This document shows, piece by piece, positions 1 to 8,220 of a DNA stretch of 64,000 nucleotides (positions are counted from its first letter, which is position 1; the number at the start of each line of letters is the position of its first letter). Origin of the DNA: Lysinibacillus odysseyi 34hs-1 = NBRC 100172 (lineage in GTDB: Bacteria; Bacillota; Bacilli; Bacillales_A; Planococcaceae); assembly GCF_001591965.1 (NCBI RefSeq), contig NZ_BCVX01000015.1, forward strand, positions 21,436-85,435, given 5' to 3'. Below the pieces are notes generated by a model that did not search any database, was not told where the DNA came from, and saw nothing but the letters and a program-made list of their open reading frames with translations. Position numbers and translations under genes: made by a program.

Positions 1-736
1 TATCGGTTGGCTTAAACGCAAACTTATGGTCGGCAAATAGTGAAAAGAACGACTCAAATGCCGCCAGGCCAAACGATGCAACGAAAATAACGATAAAAGC
101 GATTAAAAACTTCGGCATAAGAATTTTACCCAGGCTGCTCTTACCTGTCATTTCCGACTCTGTAAGCAGCTCCTCCTGACGCTGCGGCTCACTCAGCAGC
201 AACATCGATAAGATAGCCGCCAAGACCCCGAGTACCCCAGCTGTATAAAATGGCACACGCGTCCCGATATCTGCCAGAAAGCCACCGATCCCCGGACCGA
301 TAATAAACCCTGTGCTAATCGCAGCCGACATATAGCCGAGCGCTTTTGGGCGTGTTTCAAGCGTCGTAATATCTGCAATGAACGCCGTCGCGGCTGGCAT
401 GATAAATGCCGCACTGACGCCTCCTAAAATACGTGAAATAAACAACACTTCAATCGTTTTCCCCATCCCAAATAAAAATTCAGAAAAGCCGAAAACGAAC
501 AAGCCTAATACAATCATAACTTTACGACCAAAACGGTCGACCGCTTTTCCTGAAAACGGCGAAACAATTAATTGTGTTAACGCAAACGCCGCCGTTAAAT
601 AGCCGACAACTTTCCCGCTAATATGGAGCTCATTCATAAGCGTAGGCAGTACTGGAATTACGAGGCCGATTCCTAAAAACGCAATAAATAAGTTCATCAA
701 TAGCAGGCTGAGCGTTAATTTTTCCTTTTTCTCCAT
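1..736 (-). CDS. MFS multidrug exporter, Bmr/NorA/TetA-like (C-terminus beyond window)
   Basis: Drug/H+ antiporter of the DHA1 branch of the major facilitator superfamily, acting in the cytoplasmic membrane. The frame starts at ATG 734-736 (MEKKEKLTLSLLLMNLFIAF) and stays open to the left edge, giving about 245 residues. Visible marks are the first helix followed by GIGLVIPVLPTLM, the loop 2-3 motif DRFGRKVM and the motif C-like stretch GFIIGPGIGGFLAD. The last half is missing because the window ends, not because the gene is broken. It lies downstream of a MerR-type regulator on the same strand, with a MerR-type promoter between them, as in drug-induced Bmr/Blt systems. Substrate range cannot be read from the sequence. 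Confidence 0.9.
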   Translation of the reverse strand, partial: MEKKEKLTLSLLLMNLFIAFLGIGLVIPVLPTLMNELHISGKVVGYLTAAFALTQLIVSPFSGKAVDRFGRKVMIVLGLFVFGFSEFLFGMGKTIEVLFISRILGGVSAAFIMPAATAFIADITTLETRPKALGYMSAAISTGFIIGPGIGGFLADIGTRVPFYTAGVLGVLAAILSMLLLSEPQRQEELLTESEMTGKSSLGKILMPKFLIAFIVIFVASFGLAAFESFFSLFADHKFAFKPTD

Positions 737-772
737 GTTGAAAACCTCTACTTCTCTTTCAGTCTATTCCAT

Positions 773-803
773 AGCATAAACCCTACAGTAACTGTAAGGT
801 CAA
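773..803 (-). promoter_or_regulatory. MerR-type promoter/operator of the MFS exporter
   Basis: Reading on the minus strand, a -35 TTGACC (798-803) and a -10 TATGCT (773-778) are separated by 19 bp. The spacer region holds the dyad CCTTACAG-TTA-CTGTAGGG. A stretched 19-bp spacer filled by a dyad is the hallmark of promoters untwisted by MerR-family activators. It sits between the MerR gene and the exporter gene, so local regulation is likely. The boxes are seen; regulator identity is inferred. Confidence 0.8.
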
Positions 804-820
804 CTAGCTTGCTCTTCGCT

Positions 821-1648
821 TTAAAGGATTTTTACTTTTAATTCAACAACATAGCTTGACAGCTCCTCTGCTGAATAATTGTTTGGCATAAATACCTCAT
901 ATACTACGGATTGAGGATACTTCACATAAGCTTCCAACTGCTTATACGCCTGAAAATAAGCCAATTCATTAAATTCAAAAGCAATACAAGCATATCTCCC
1001 GGCGGGCATCCTCAATACTTCGACATCTTTATTCAACATCTCTAAATAGCGCTCCGTTAATAGCGGCGTAAAAAAGTAGTCGTAATAGATTTCCTCAATC
1101 CTCGCATAGGGCTTTAGCGGATAAATACCGCCATACCTGCTGTTCATCACACTGCCTCCACGCTCTACCGTTTTAATGAGTGAACTAAAATATTTGTCAG
1201 GCACATCTAAAATGTTGACGCCCTTAGTTTTGATTGCAAGCAAGCGCTGACTTGCCACTTCCATTTCATACACTTTATTATAGGCTGGAATAGTAATTTG
1301 CTCCTCAAGCAGCTTTTTCGTTTTTAAAAGTGTTTGCTGCACCTCAAGCATTCGCTTTACCTTTTTCTCGACAATCTGCTCCTGCTCTGTTAAGAATCCG
1401 TAGAGTTGTTCAGGTGTCAATGATTGTGCCTTCTTAATATGTTCAAGCGACGTACCGATGTATTTAAGCGATTTAATTAAATCGAGTTTATAAATTTGTG
1501 ACTCGCTATAATAACGGTAATTTGTTACCGAATCAACGTATAGCGGTTTGAATAAACCAATTTGGTCGTAATAATGTAATGTACGAATCGGCAAATTTGT
1601 AATTTTTGACATTTCGCCAATTGTTAAGTAACGCACTTGTTCCTCCAT
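821..1648 (-). CDS. MerR-family transcriptional regulator with GyrI-like effector domain
   Basis: Drug- or ligand-sensing transcription factor of the BmrR/BltR type. Residues 7-75 form the MerR winged helix (YLTIGEMSKITNLPIRTLHYY, then DQIGLFKP and TNYRYYSESQIYKLDLI). A coiled dimerisation helix follows to about residue 115, and the remaining 160 residues resemble a GyrI-like small-molecule domain. The length of 275 aa is normal for this family. The start has a GAGGTG ribosome site 8 nt upstream. The gene lies 84 bp upstream of an MFS exporter on the same strand, and the exporter has a 19-bp-spacer promoter, so it probably activates that exporter on ligand binding. Confidence 0.9.
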   Translation of the reverse strand: MEEQVRYLTIGEMSKITNLPIRTLHYYDQIGLFKPLYVDSVTNYRYYSESQIYKLDLIKSLKYIGTSLEHIKKAQSLTPEQLYGFLTEQEQIVEKKVKRMLEVQQTLLKTKKLLEEQITIPAYNKVYEMEVASQRLLAIKTKGVNILDVPDKYFSSLIKTVERGGSVMNSRYGGIYPLKPYARIEEIYYDYFFTPLLTERYLEMLNKDVEVLRMPAGRYACIAFEFNELAYFQAYKQLEAYVKYPQSVVYEVFMPNNYSAEELSSYVVELKVKIL

Positions 1649-1680
1649 AATCGCACCTCAACATTTTTTGCTTATTATAA

Positions 1681-1715
1681 CAAAAAAGGCATCCAAGGTT
1701 GTTTTTGGATACCTT
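1681..1715 (-). terminator. Rho-independent terminator of the acyl-CoA synthetase gene
   Basis: Minus-strand stem AAGGTATCC/GGATGCCTT (arms 1707-1715 and 1686-1694) followed by TTTTTTG. It lies 109 bp downstream of the acyl-CoA synthetase stop and just upstream of the MerR gene. Confidence 0.75.
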
Positions 1716-1823
1716 CTTTAATCGAAATTAAAGGGGAATAATAATTACCTCTAACTATTTATCAAGTGGCAGTGTGTTCTCTGAAAGATTTTTAAACTTC
1801 CGGGTACTCACCGCCTACGATTT

Positions 1824-3335
1824 TTATAAATATAGCTGTACACTTCTCAACTCGCCTTTCAACACTTTGCCAACAGTATTTTTCGGCAGCCTTTCCATAA
1901 AAATAATTTCCTTTACAACCTTATAGGCAGCTAATTCCTGTCTGCAAAAGTCCATCAGCTCCTCAGCAGTGGCAGCCGCCTGTTTTTTGAGCTCAATATA
2001 AGCCTGTGGAACTTCCCCAAAATAAGCATCCGGCACACCAATGACAGCAGCCTGTTCAACGGCCGGATGCCTCATAAGCACAGCTTCGATTTCTGCGCTA
2101 TAGATTTTTTCTCCATTGCTGATAATAATATCTTTCAGCCGGCCTACCAAATACAAAAAGCCTTCCTCATCGACATGCCCGATATCCCCTGTATAATACC
2201 AACCGTCCTTTAAGACTTTGTTTGTTTCTTCTTCATTTTCGTAATAGCCGAGAAATGTCTGCGGTCCCCGGCATATCACTTCCCCGTTTTCATATGGAGG
2301 CAGCACCTTGCCTGTTTCCAGCGAGATGATCTTCATTTCACTGTACATGACATGTTTACCCTTCGAACCATATTTCCCGGCATCAAACTCGCTGCGCCAA
2401 ATTGTCAGGCTTCCTGTATACTCAGTCAATCCATATACTTGCTGGACAGGAATGCCAAACTGCTTGAATACAAGAATGATTTGCTGCGGGACACTCGCTG
2501 CTCCGCAAGTAATCGCCCGAAGTGTGGATAAATTCGGCTTCATAATATCAAAGGTCTTGATAAGGGAAGCAAGCATTTCCGGTACTGACATCATATTACT
2601 AATACGCTCTTTCTCGATAATACGCCATGCAGCAATCGGCTCAAACTCTTCCATCAGAATGGCTGTTGCTCCAGTATGAATCGTCGTAATAAGCGGAACA
2701 AGTCCTGCAATATGAAACATGGGGACGACAAGCAGGAATCGATCTGTCTCCCATAAGGTAATGGTAGAAGAAAGCCCTACAGCCGAAGCAAGCAAATTAT
2801 GATGCGACAGCATGGCACCCTTTGGCTTGCCGGTCGTACCTGATGTATACATTATTAAAATCGGCTCATCATCAAATGTGGCATATGTGGGCTCATGCAG
2901 AGGATAAAATTGTACGATATGAGAAATAAGATATTCCCCAGTATTGCCTTTATTAGATAAATAATAAGGAATAGCAGTTTCAGCTTTAGTCTGCTCAATC
3001 ACACTTTTAAGTCCTGCATCATATACTACCGCTTTTACCCTGCTATGATTAAAAATATCTGTCATTTCCTGTGCCCGGAGCCTGCAGTTCACAACGACAG
3101 AGATGACACCGATTTTCGCCGCCCCAAAAAAGGAAGCAATAAAGTCTTCATTATTTTTACATACGATCGCTATTTTTTCCCCCGGTTTAAAGCCTTTCGC
3201 CAAAAGGAAATGTGCGAGTGCATTGGCACGGCTATTTATCTCTGCAAAAGTAAAGCGCACATCATTTGAAACGAACCCCTCTTTTTCCCCTAATAAGTTT
3301 GCCCGATCAGTTAACATTTTCCCAATGTTAAACAT
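1824..3335 (-). CDS. AMP-forming acyl-CoA synthetase (FadD-like)
   Basis: Activates a carboxylic acid, probably a medium- or long-chain fatty acid, to acyl-CoA through an acyl-adenylate in the ANL superfamily. The P-loop-like motif YTSGTTGKPKG is at residues 163-173. The YGLTEYTG, WYYTGDIGHVDEEGF and GRLKDIIISNGEKI motifs follow, with the C-terminal catalytic lysine in PKNTVGKVLKGEL. An upstream in-frame ATG at 3380 exists, but the ATG at 3333-3335 has GGGGTGG at good spacing, so it is taken as the start (503 aa). The gene is monocistronic with its own terminator. A second, divergent family member lies near 42 kb. Chain-length preference cannot be judged. Confidence 0.9.
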   Translation of the reverse strand: MFNIGKMLTDRANLLGEKEGFVSNDVRFTFAEINSRANALAHFLLAKGFKPGEKIAIVCKNNEDFIASFFGAAKIGVISVVVNCRLRAQEMTDIFNHSRVKAVVYDAGLKSVIEQTKAETAIPYYLSNKGNTGEYLISHIVQFYPLHEPTYATFDDEPILIMYTSGTTGKPKGAMLSHHNLLASAVGLSSTITLWETDRFLLVVPMFHIAGLVPLITTIHTGATAILMEEFEPIAAWRIIEKERISNMMSVPEMLASLIKTFDIMKPNLSTLRAITCGAASVPQQIILVFKQFGIPVQQVYGLTEYTGSLTIWRSEFDAGKYGSKGKHVMYSEMKIISLETGKVLPPYENGEVICRGPQTFLGYYENEEETNKVLKDGWYYTGDIGHVDEEGFLYLVGRLKDIIISNGEKIYSAEIEAVLMRHPAVEQAAVIGVPDAYFGEVPQAYIELKKQAAATAEELMDFCRQELAAYKVVKEIIFMERLPKNTVGKVLKGELRSVQLYL

Positions 3336-3888
3336 AGTTCTTCCACCCCATCCCCTATTTCTATGAGCATGTCCCCTCACTTCACTAATTTCTTATTCAG
3401 TCAATTTAAATACCATAATTTTCAACTTAACTTTAACAAACACGACATTTTATGTAAATACATGATTTTTTAACTAAAAAATACAATATTATTTTCTAAA
3501 AATAAGAGATCTGTTTTACGTGAGAGGGTCTATATGCATACAAATAAAAGGAATAGCGAGCGAAATGAAAAAATAGCAAAAAACCCATAGTATTTTTACT
3601 TCACCGCCCAGAAAATTAATAAATTGGAGCCGTTACGTTCCTTTTTGTTTACTTTATTAAAATAGTTTAAATATAAAAAAGTTTTTAGGAAAGTTACATT
3701 TTCCCCTCTTACATACTCGTACCAAAGAACTCTTCACCCCCCTCTTCCTTTAGATCCAATATTTCAATTTATTTTAGATAAAAAGTATGTGATGAGGATA
3801 AATTTAGAGTCTTTCGAACTATTTAAAGAGCATGAAAAAAGTACGAAAAATACTATGAAAAAGTACACAGGAAAGAGGACTCCGGAAA
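3336..3888. other. Intergenic region between divergent genes
   Basis: About 550 bp of AT-rich sequence separating the acyl-CoA synthetase (leftward) and the CAP-domain gene (rightward). It must hold both promoters, but I could not pick convincing -35/-10 pairs. No ORF with a ribosome site, no repeat and no RNA gene was recognised. Confidence 0.5.
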
Positions 3889-5058
3889 ATGAAGAAACCT
3901 ACAGCAGTGATGACCATCGTCGCTTCTCTATTGTTTATCGCTCTATTCACTGAAGTGGCTGCGGCTAAAACGTGGCCAAGCTTTTCTAATGTCGAACTTA
4001 ATAAAGAATGGAAAGTGACATTTAACCGGGATATCGATCCCCGTTCTATTGACCGGAATGTCTATATGTCAAAAGGCTCCACTAAAGTTGCTATCGCTAC
4101 CTCTGTGTCCGGTAATATTTTGACGGTGAAGCCTACAGAGCAGCTCTCGTACTCCTCTGACTATCAATTAGTTGTGTCGCCGAACATTACGGACTTAAAC
4201 GGGAAGGTCATGAATGAAGCTGTAACCGTCTTATTCACAACTGTAAACGTCCCTTCCCAACCGGCTTATAAAACTTTTGAATCAGAATATGACATGACAT
4301 GGAATATGATGAGTGAGGATTATAAGGAATTCTATTTAATTGGACGGACAGCTAGTGAAGAAACAGGAGGATATGAAACAAGGAGCGGGCAATCAGCCTT
4401 TGGTATTACCGTAGGAGCTAACCGGACAGATGTAGAGAAAAAATACGGTGAACCTATCCATTATATCTCAAAGGATAGAGTAAATTACACGCAAAATTAC
4501 AAAGATAGCAATGGCAACAAAACAAGCGGCACATACGTCATCGGTGACTACTATGTAACATTTTTCTATGATATACATAAAAGTAATATCGTCCGCTCTA
4601 TCACTTGGGTGAAAAAGACAACTGAAGCAACAAAGCCTGGGTTTTTCCGGACAGCTACTACCAATGCCTACCGTGACTCTCTAGAAGAGATGATGGTGCA
4701 TTTGATCAATCAGACACGTGTAGCAGAGGGGCTGCACCCGTTAATCTATACACCCCAGCATAATGACATTGGTCGTAAGCATAGTGCAGATATGGCCATG
4801 AACAATTATTTCAGCCACACGGACCCCGATGGGAATACTGCACTTAGACGTATGCAGGCGGGCGGATTAATGTTTAGCTGGTATGGGGAAAACTTAGCAT
4901 ACGGACAGTATAGTGCGATTTATGCACATGAGGCATTGATGAACTCCAAAGGGCATCGGGATAATATACTAAGGGAAAATTTCACGCACGTTTTAGTAGG
5001 GGTGGCATTTAATAGTAAAGGGGCCCCTTACTTTACTATCAATTTTTACAGGCAGTAA
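3889..5058 (+). CDS. Secreted CAP-domain protein with Ig-like N-terminal domain
   Basis: Exported protein of unknown target. Residues 1-26 are a Sec signal peptide ending AAA-KTW. Residues 27-120 look like an SbsA/Big_5-type Ig-like domain (KTWPSFSNVELNKEWKVTFN, VTVLFTT). A CAP-associated domain follows at roughly 145-250 (GQSAFGITVGANRTDVEKKYG). A CAP/SCP domain closes the protein at about 270-389, with the family marks LINQTRVAEGLHPL, HSADMAMNNYFSHTDPDG, WYGENLAYG and GHRDNILRENFTHVLVGVAF. The His and Glu residues of the CAP cavity are kept. This is the YkwD/YlbC-like architecture of Bacillales cell-surface proteins. The gene is monocistronic and followed by a terminator. Confidence 0.9.
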   Translation: MKKPTAVMTIVASLLFIALFTEVAAAKTWPSFSNVELNKEWKVTFNRDIDPRSIDRNVYMSKGSTKVAIATSVSGNILTVKPTEQLSYSSDYQLVVSPNITDLNGKVMNEAVTVLFTTVNVPSQPAYKTFESEYDMTWNMMSEDYKEFYLIGRTASEETGGYETRSGQSAFGITVGANRTDVEKKYGEPIHYISKDRVNYTQNYKDSNGNKTSGTYVIGDYYVTFFYDIHKSNIVRSITWVKKTTEATKPGFFRTATTNAYRDSLEEMMVHLINQTRVAEGLHPLIYTPQHNDIGRKHSADMAMNNYFSHTDPDGNTALRRMQAGGLMFSWYGENLAYGQYSAIYAHEALMNSKGHRDNILRENFTHVLVGVAFNSKGAPYFTINFYRQ

Positions 5059-5066
5059 CAATTAAG

Positions 5067-5105
5067 CCTGGCGGAAGCAGCATTTCTTCTGCCGGGTTTT
5101 TTGTT
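5067..5105 (+). terminator. Rho-independent terminator after CAP-domain gene
   Basis: Stem CCTGGCGGAAG/CTTCTGCCGGG (with G-U pairs) at 5067-5077 and 5086-5096, then TTTTTTGTTTTT, 9 bp past the CAP gene stop. Confidence 0.85.
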
Positions 5106-5211
5106 TTTCACATCTCTATTTAAAAGAGAATAATGGGAAACTTCAATGCAGCAGAACTAAAAAAAGAGCCATACGAAAAATATCCGTGTAGCGTGCATAG
5201 TAGGAGTGTCT

Positions 5212-5254
5212 AAAAAAAGGATGCGTGCATGCCAAGCAGCACCATCCTTTTTAT
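5212..5254 (-). terminator. Rho-independent terminator of the DUF2187 gene
   Basis: Arms AAAAAGGATG (5214-5223) and CATCCTTTTT (5243-5252), with inner GTGC/GCAC pairing. The minus-strand side ends in a run of T. It lies just downstream of the DUF2187 stop. Confidence 0.75.
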
Positions 5255-5256
5255 GA

Positions 5257-5481
5257 TTAAGCAAGTTCCTTATTCTCGCTTGCCTGATAAATGATTTGAT
5301 AGTTTTTATCATTCACAACTGTTAAGTCATTCGGTAAATCTTCTAATACTTTATTATATGATTCGAGAGTTAACTTGACGACAACAGAATTTTCATAACG
5401 TTTTATAACCGTTCCTTCCAATGTTTCATTGAAGCGGTTAAATAAAATTTGATCATGGACTCTTGCTTTTTGCACATTCAT
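5257..5481 (-). CDS. DUF2187 family protein (YkvS-like)
   Basis: Small soluble protein of 74 aa with a KOW-like beta-barrel look: DQILFNRFNETLEGTVIKRYENSVVVKL, then TVVNDKNYQII, the family-defining stretch of DUF2187. The function of the family is not known. The ATG at 5479-5481 follows AGGGGGAA at 5 to 8 nt and is chosen over an upstream ATG at 5523, which would add a basic, non-conserved 14-residue extension. The gene stands alone with its own terminator. Confidence 0.8.
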   Translation of the reverse strand: MNVQKARVHDQILFNRFNETLEGTVIKRYENSVVVKLTLESYNKVLEDLPNDLTVVNDKNYQIIYQASENKELA

Positions 5482-5810
5482 CGTTCTTCCCCCTACCCTC
5501 TTTTTTTTACACTTCCCCTTCATATTAGTTTATAAACAAAGTAGTAGTTTTATTACTATTTTTTCTTTTATTTTTTTATAGCACTCCTGAATCGGGATAG
5601 AAATCCGTATTCTCTGTTTCGTAAAGAATGGATATTCTTGCAGAAGAGCTTCCTAAAGCAGTATCCTTCTCCCGCTATTTTGTGATCACAGGGTAATGGC
5701 TATAAATGCGTGCTTACGTGGGGACACAACTATAGTCTTCATTCTTGCTTATTTAATTTTCAGAAAATTTACCCTATAATACTAGTTAGAGATATGATTT
5801 TACAAAAATA

Positions 5811-5856
5811 ACTGTTATAATACTGTTAAAACAAATATTATCTGTATTATTACAGA
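5811..5856 (+). promoter_or_regulatory. Extended -10 promoter with ACTGTTA repeats and a palindrome
   Basis: An extended -10 (TGTTATAAT, 5813-5821) lies about 70 bp before the CoA-transferase start. Two copies of ACTGTTA (5811-5817, 5822-5828) overlap it, exactly 11 bp apart, one helical turn. A palindrome TCTGTA-4-TACAGA follows at 5841-5856. CTGTTA-type boxes also occur upstream of isocitrate lyase near 62.7-62.8 kb. Regulator unknown. Confidence 0.5.
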
Positions 5857-5892
5857 ATTCTTGTTATGGACCAAATTAAAGGGGATGGGAAA

Positions 5893-7077
5893 ATGACAAT
5901 TTTAAACGGGTTGAAAATTCTCGACTTTTCTTCATTGCTGCCTGGCCCGTTAGCAACGATGCTATTTGCTGACCTTGGGGCGGATGTCATCCATATTGAA
6001 TCATCTAGAAGAGTGGATTTAATGCGGATTATGCCTCCGTATGACGAAGATCAAGAATCATACATTCATCAGCATTTGAACCGATCAAAAAAATCACTGA
6101 CATTGAACCTGAAAACAGAGCAGGCAGTGGAAATTGTGAAAGCACTTATTAAAGAATATGACATTATTATCGAAGGGTTCCGGCCAGGTGTAATGGACCG
6201 CCTGGGGCTCGGCTATGAGGAATTGAAAGAAGTGAATCCGAAACTCATCTATTGTTCTATTACAGGCTATGGACAGAACGGGCCTTTTGCCAATAGACCG
6301 GGCCATGATAACAATTACTTGTCAGTCGCGGGTGTCCTCGACCACTCCCGGCTGAAAGGAAAAAAACCAGCTGCAATGGGTATCCAAATTGCCGATGTTG
6401 CCGGGGGGACATTGCACGCAGCAGTAGGGGTGCTCGCTGCGGCATTACACCGCGAAAAAACAGGGAAGGGAAAATACATCGATGTGTCGATGACGGATGC
6501 TGTTTTTACAATGAATGCCTTATACGGCTCTCAGTTCTTCGGCAGCGGCAGATGTCCAAAACCGGAGGAGGAAATTTTAAACGGCGGTACATTTTATGAT
6601 TACTATCAGACAAAGGATGAGCGTTATTTCTCCGTCGGCAGCTTAGAGCCGCCATTCCGGAAGCTCCTATGTGAAGCATTGGATATTCCCGAACTTATCG
6701 ACAGTACTTTCAATGATTCCTACTACACACAAATGCGATTTAAAGAGGCTGTATGTGACGCTTTTAAATCCAAGACTTATGCAGAATGGCTCGAAGTTTT
6801 TAATGAAGACTTCCATGGCTGTGTGGAGCCTGTCCTGACATTTGAAGAAGCATGTGAACATCCGCAGCTTATTGCTCGTAATATGGTTGTAGAAGTACCA
6901 AAGAAGGACGGGACAACACAGCGCCAGATTGGTACGGCTCTTAAATTTGACGGAGTAGAGCCTATTTATAAATTTGCCGGCGTTAAAATGGGCGAGCATA
7001 CAAATGAAATCCTAAAGGAACTCGGCTATTCAGAAGCATTAATCACCGAGCTTAGAGAAAATGATATTCTCACTTAA
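5893..7077 (+). CDS. CaiB/BaiF family (class III) CoA-transferase
   Basis: Transfers CoA between carboxylic acids, acting in the cytosol as an interlocked dimer. Family marks are the N-terminal GLKILDFSSLLPGPLATMLFADLGADVIHIE, then LNRSKKSLTLNLK, GFRPGVMDRLGLGYE, LIYCSITGYGQNGP and the loop AGVL. The expected catalytic Asp is in ADVAGGTLHA or nearby. The 394-aa length is typical. ATG 5893 is chosen because AAAGGGGA stands 7 nt before it; an ATG at 5866 has no ribosome site. The protein most resembles alpha-methylacyl-CoA racemase/CoA-transferase relatives. The physiological acid is unknown, but many acyl-CoA genes in this window make a role in acid activation reasonable. Monocistronic with its own terminator. 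Confidence 0.88.
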   Translation: MTILNGLKILDFSSLLPGPLATMLFADLGADVIHIESSRRVDLMRIMPPYDEDQESYIHQHLNRSKKSLTLNLKTEQAVEIVKALIKEYDIIIEGFRPGVMDRLGLGYEELKEVNPKLIYCSITGYGQNGPFANRPGHDNNYLSVAGVLDHSRLKGKKPAAMGIQIADVAGGTLHAAVGVLAAALHREKTGKGKYIDVSMTDAVFTMNALYGSQFFGSGRCPKPEEEILNGGTFYDYYQTKDERYFSVGSLEPPFRKLLCEALDIPELIDSTFNDSYYTQMRFKEAVCDAFKSKTYAEWLEVFNEDFHGCVEPVLTFEEACEHPQLIARNMVVEVPKKDGTTQRQIGTALKFDGVEPIYKFAGVKMGEHTNEILKELGYSEALITELRENDILT

Positions 7078-7110
7078 TCATAAGCATTCATACTATAAAA
7101 AAGTTAGCAC

Positions 7111-7150
7111 GCCGGCCTGCAATCTACTGCAGGCTGGCTTTTTTATTTTT
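7111..7150 (+). terminator. Rho-independent terminator after CoA-transferase
   Basis: Stem GCCGGCCTGCA/TGCAGGCTGGC with a short loop, followed by TTTTTTATTTTT, 33 bp after the CaiB-like gene. Confidence 0.9.
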
Positions 7151-7340
7151 TATAGGGGCTATAAAACCACAGTTGTCTATGTCTCCTGATTTACATAAAA
7201 TTATTAATGGAATACATACCCATTTATTGAATCCTTTTTCATTTTTATACGTAATAAATTAAGAGTAACTTAAGAATTTCATTCCTTTTTTCAAAAGGTT
7301 TGATTGCTAATATGGAAGGGATACTGTAAGAGGTGATTGT

Positions 7341-7916
7341 ATGAATAAAACGATTTATATCGTCTTAACGGAAACGGGCTCTATATTATCGCGAGCCATC
7401 CAACTATACACAAGAGAAATTTTCAATCATATATCTATTGCATTTGATGCAGAATTACAAGAGATGTACAGCTTTGGCCGCAGACACGAAAATAATCCTC
7501 TTATTGGAGGTTTTGTTCAGGAAGATGTAAGTTCAAAATTATTGAGAAGAGCTAATTGTGCCATTTATGAATATAAAGTTTCCGACGAGCAATACGAAAA
7601 ATTGCGCATGGAAATTTCCCACTTCAAACAATATCAGGAGCAATATAAATACAATTTTGTCGGCCTGCTCTGTGTTGCCTGCCGAATTCGGCTTAAACGT
7701 GAGTATGCATTCTTCTGTTCGCAATTTATTGCTACACTGTTCTTACGCGCAGGCATTACTTATAATATTTGCCCTTATTTTACAAAGCCGACCGATTTCA
7801 AAAACATTCAGGGCCTTCAGCTTCTCTATAGAGGAAATTTAAAAAAATATATGCAGATTCCCCGTACTAAGCCAATGCCAAATATACCTGTATCCTCTAT
7901 TATTAAAATTGCCTAA
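7341..7916 (+). CDS. Permuted papain-fold (YiiX/NlpC-P60-like) protein
   Basis: Cytosolic protein of 191 aa with the order of a circularly permuted papain fold: a histidine in the N-terminal FNHISIAFD (residues 29-37) and a cysteine in the C-terminal FFCSQFIATLFLRAG (about 128-142). His-before-Cys and the FCSQFV-like helix are known for the YiiX/LRAT-type branch of NlpC/P60. Between them lie YSFGRR and GGFVQED, also usual in this group. Such proteins cleave or transfer acyl or amide groups, often lipid-related. No signal peptide is present. The substrate is unknown. The ribosome site GAGGTG is 7 nt before the ATG. No operon partner. Confidence 0.72.
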   Translation: MNKTIYIVLTETGSILSRAIQLYTREIFNHISIAFDAELQEMYSFGRRHENNPLIGGFVQEDVSSKLLRRANCAIYEYKVSDEQYEKLRMEISHFKQYQEQYKYNFVGLLCVACRIRLKREYAFFCSQFIATLFLRAGITYNICPYFTKPTDFKNIQGLQLLYRGNLKKYMQIPRTKPMPNIPVSSIIKIA

Positions 7917-8009
7917 AGCGGCCTGCTTTTCATTCTAGAAGCCGAGGCTTTTTATTCCGTTTTGAGCCTTCTAAAAGAGGCTGATGTAATACCGCAGTCG
8001 ATTGGACTT

Positions 8010-8174
8010 TCATGTTCCGTAAATCTGCCCTAATAAAGAGAGCAAAATGATCAAGGGCGACAGCATCTACACAAGAATGACAAGAAGCAATACTGTGAAT
8101 GGGTTAAATAGCAGGCAGGTATCACCTTTATCAATCTCATCTAATAACCCATAGAAAACCAGCGTGCATACCAT
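8010..8174 (-). pseudogene. Possible remnant of a small membrane protein
   Basis: Reading leftwards from ATG 8172-8174, 35 codons are open, then TAG, then 18 more hydrophobic codons to TGA at 8010. Both halves are strongly hydrophobic (LLFNPFTVLLLVILV, then MLSPLIILLSLLGQIYG), which suits two helices of a small membrane protein interrupted by a stop. No clear ribosome site. I do not recognise the family, and it may be chance. Confidence 0.25.
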
Positions 8175-8179
8175 CATAG

Positions 8180-8214
8180 AAAGAGCGCCCAATATAAATT
8201 TCCAGACGCTCTTT
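8180..8214 (-). terminator. Possible terminator of the acetamidase/formamidase gene
   Basis: Arms AAAGAGCG (8180-8187) and CGCTCTTT (8207-8214) pair perfectly across a 19-nt loop, 7 bp downstream of the amidase stop. The T-run is short, so this is a weak terminator or an mRNA-end hairpin. Confidence 0.45.
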
Positions 8215-8220
8215 GTCTAA

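Noticed and set aside
3336..3888. FadR-type operator upstream of the acyl-CoA synthetase
   Set aside because: No TGAATGA...TCATTCA-like palindrome was found.
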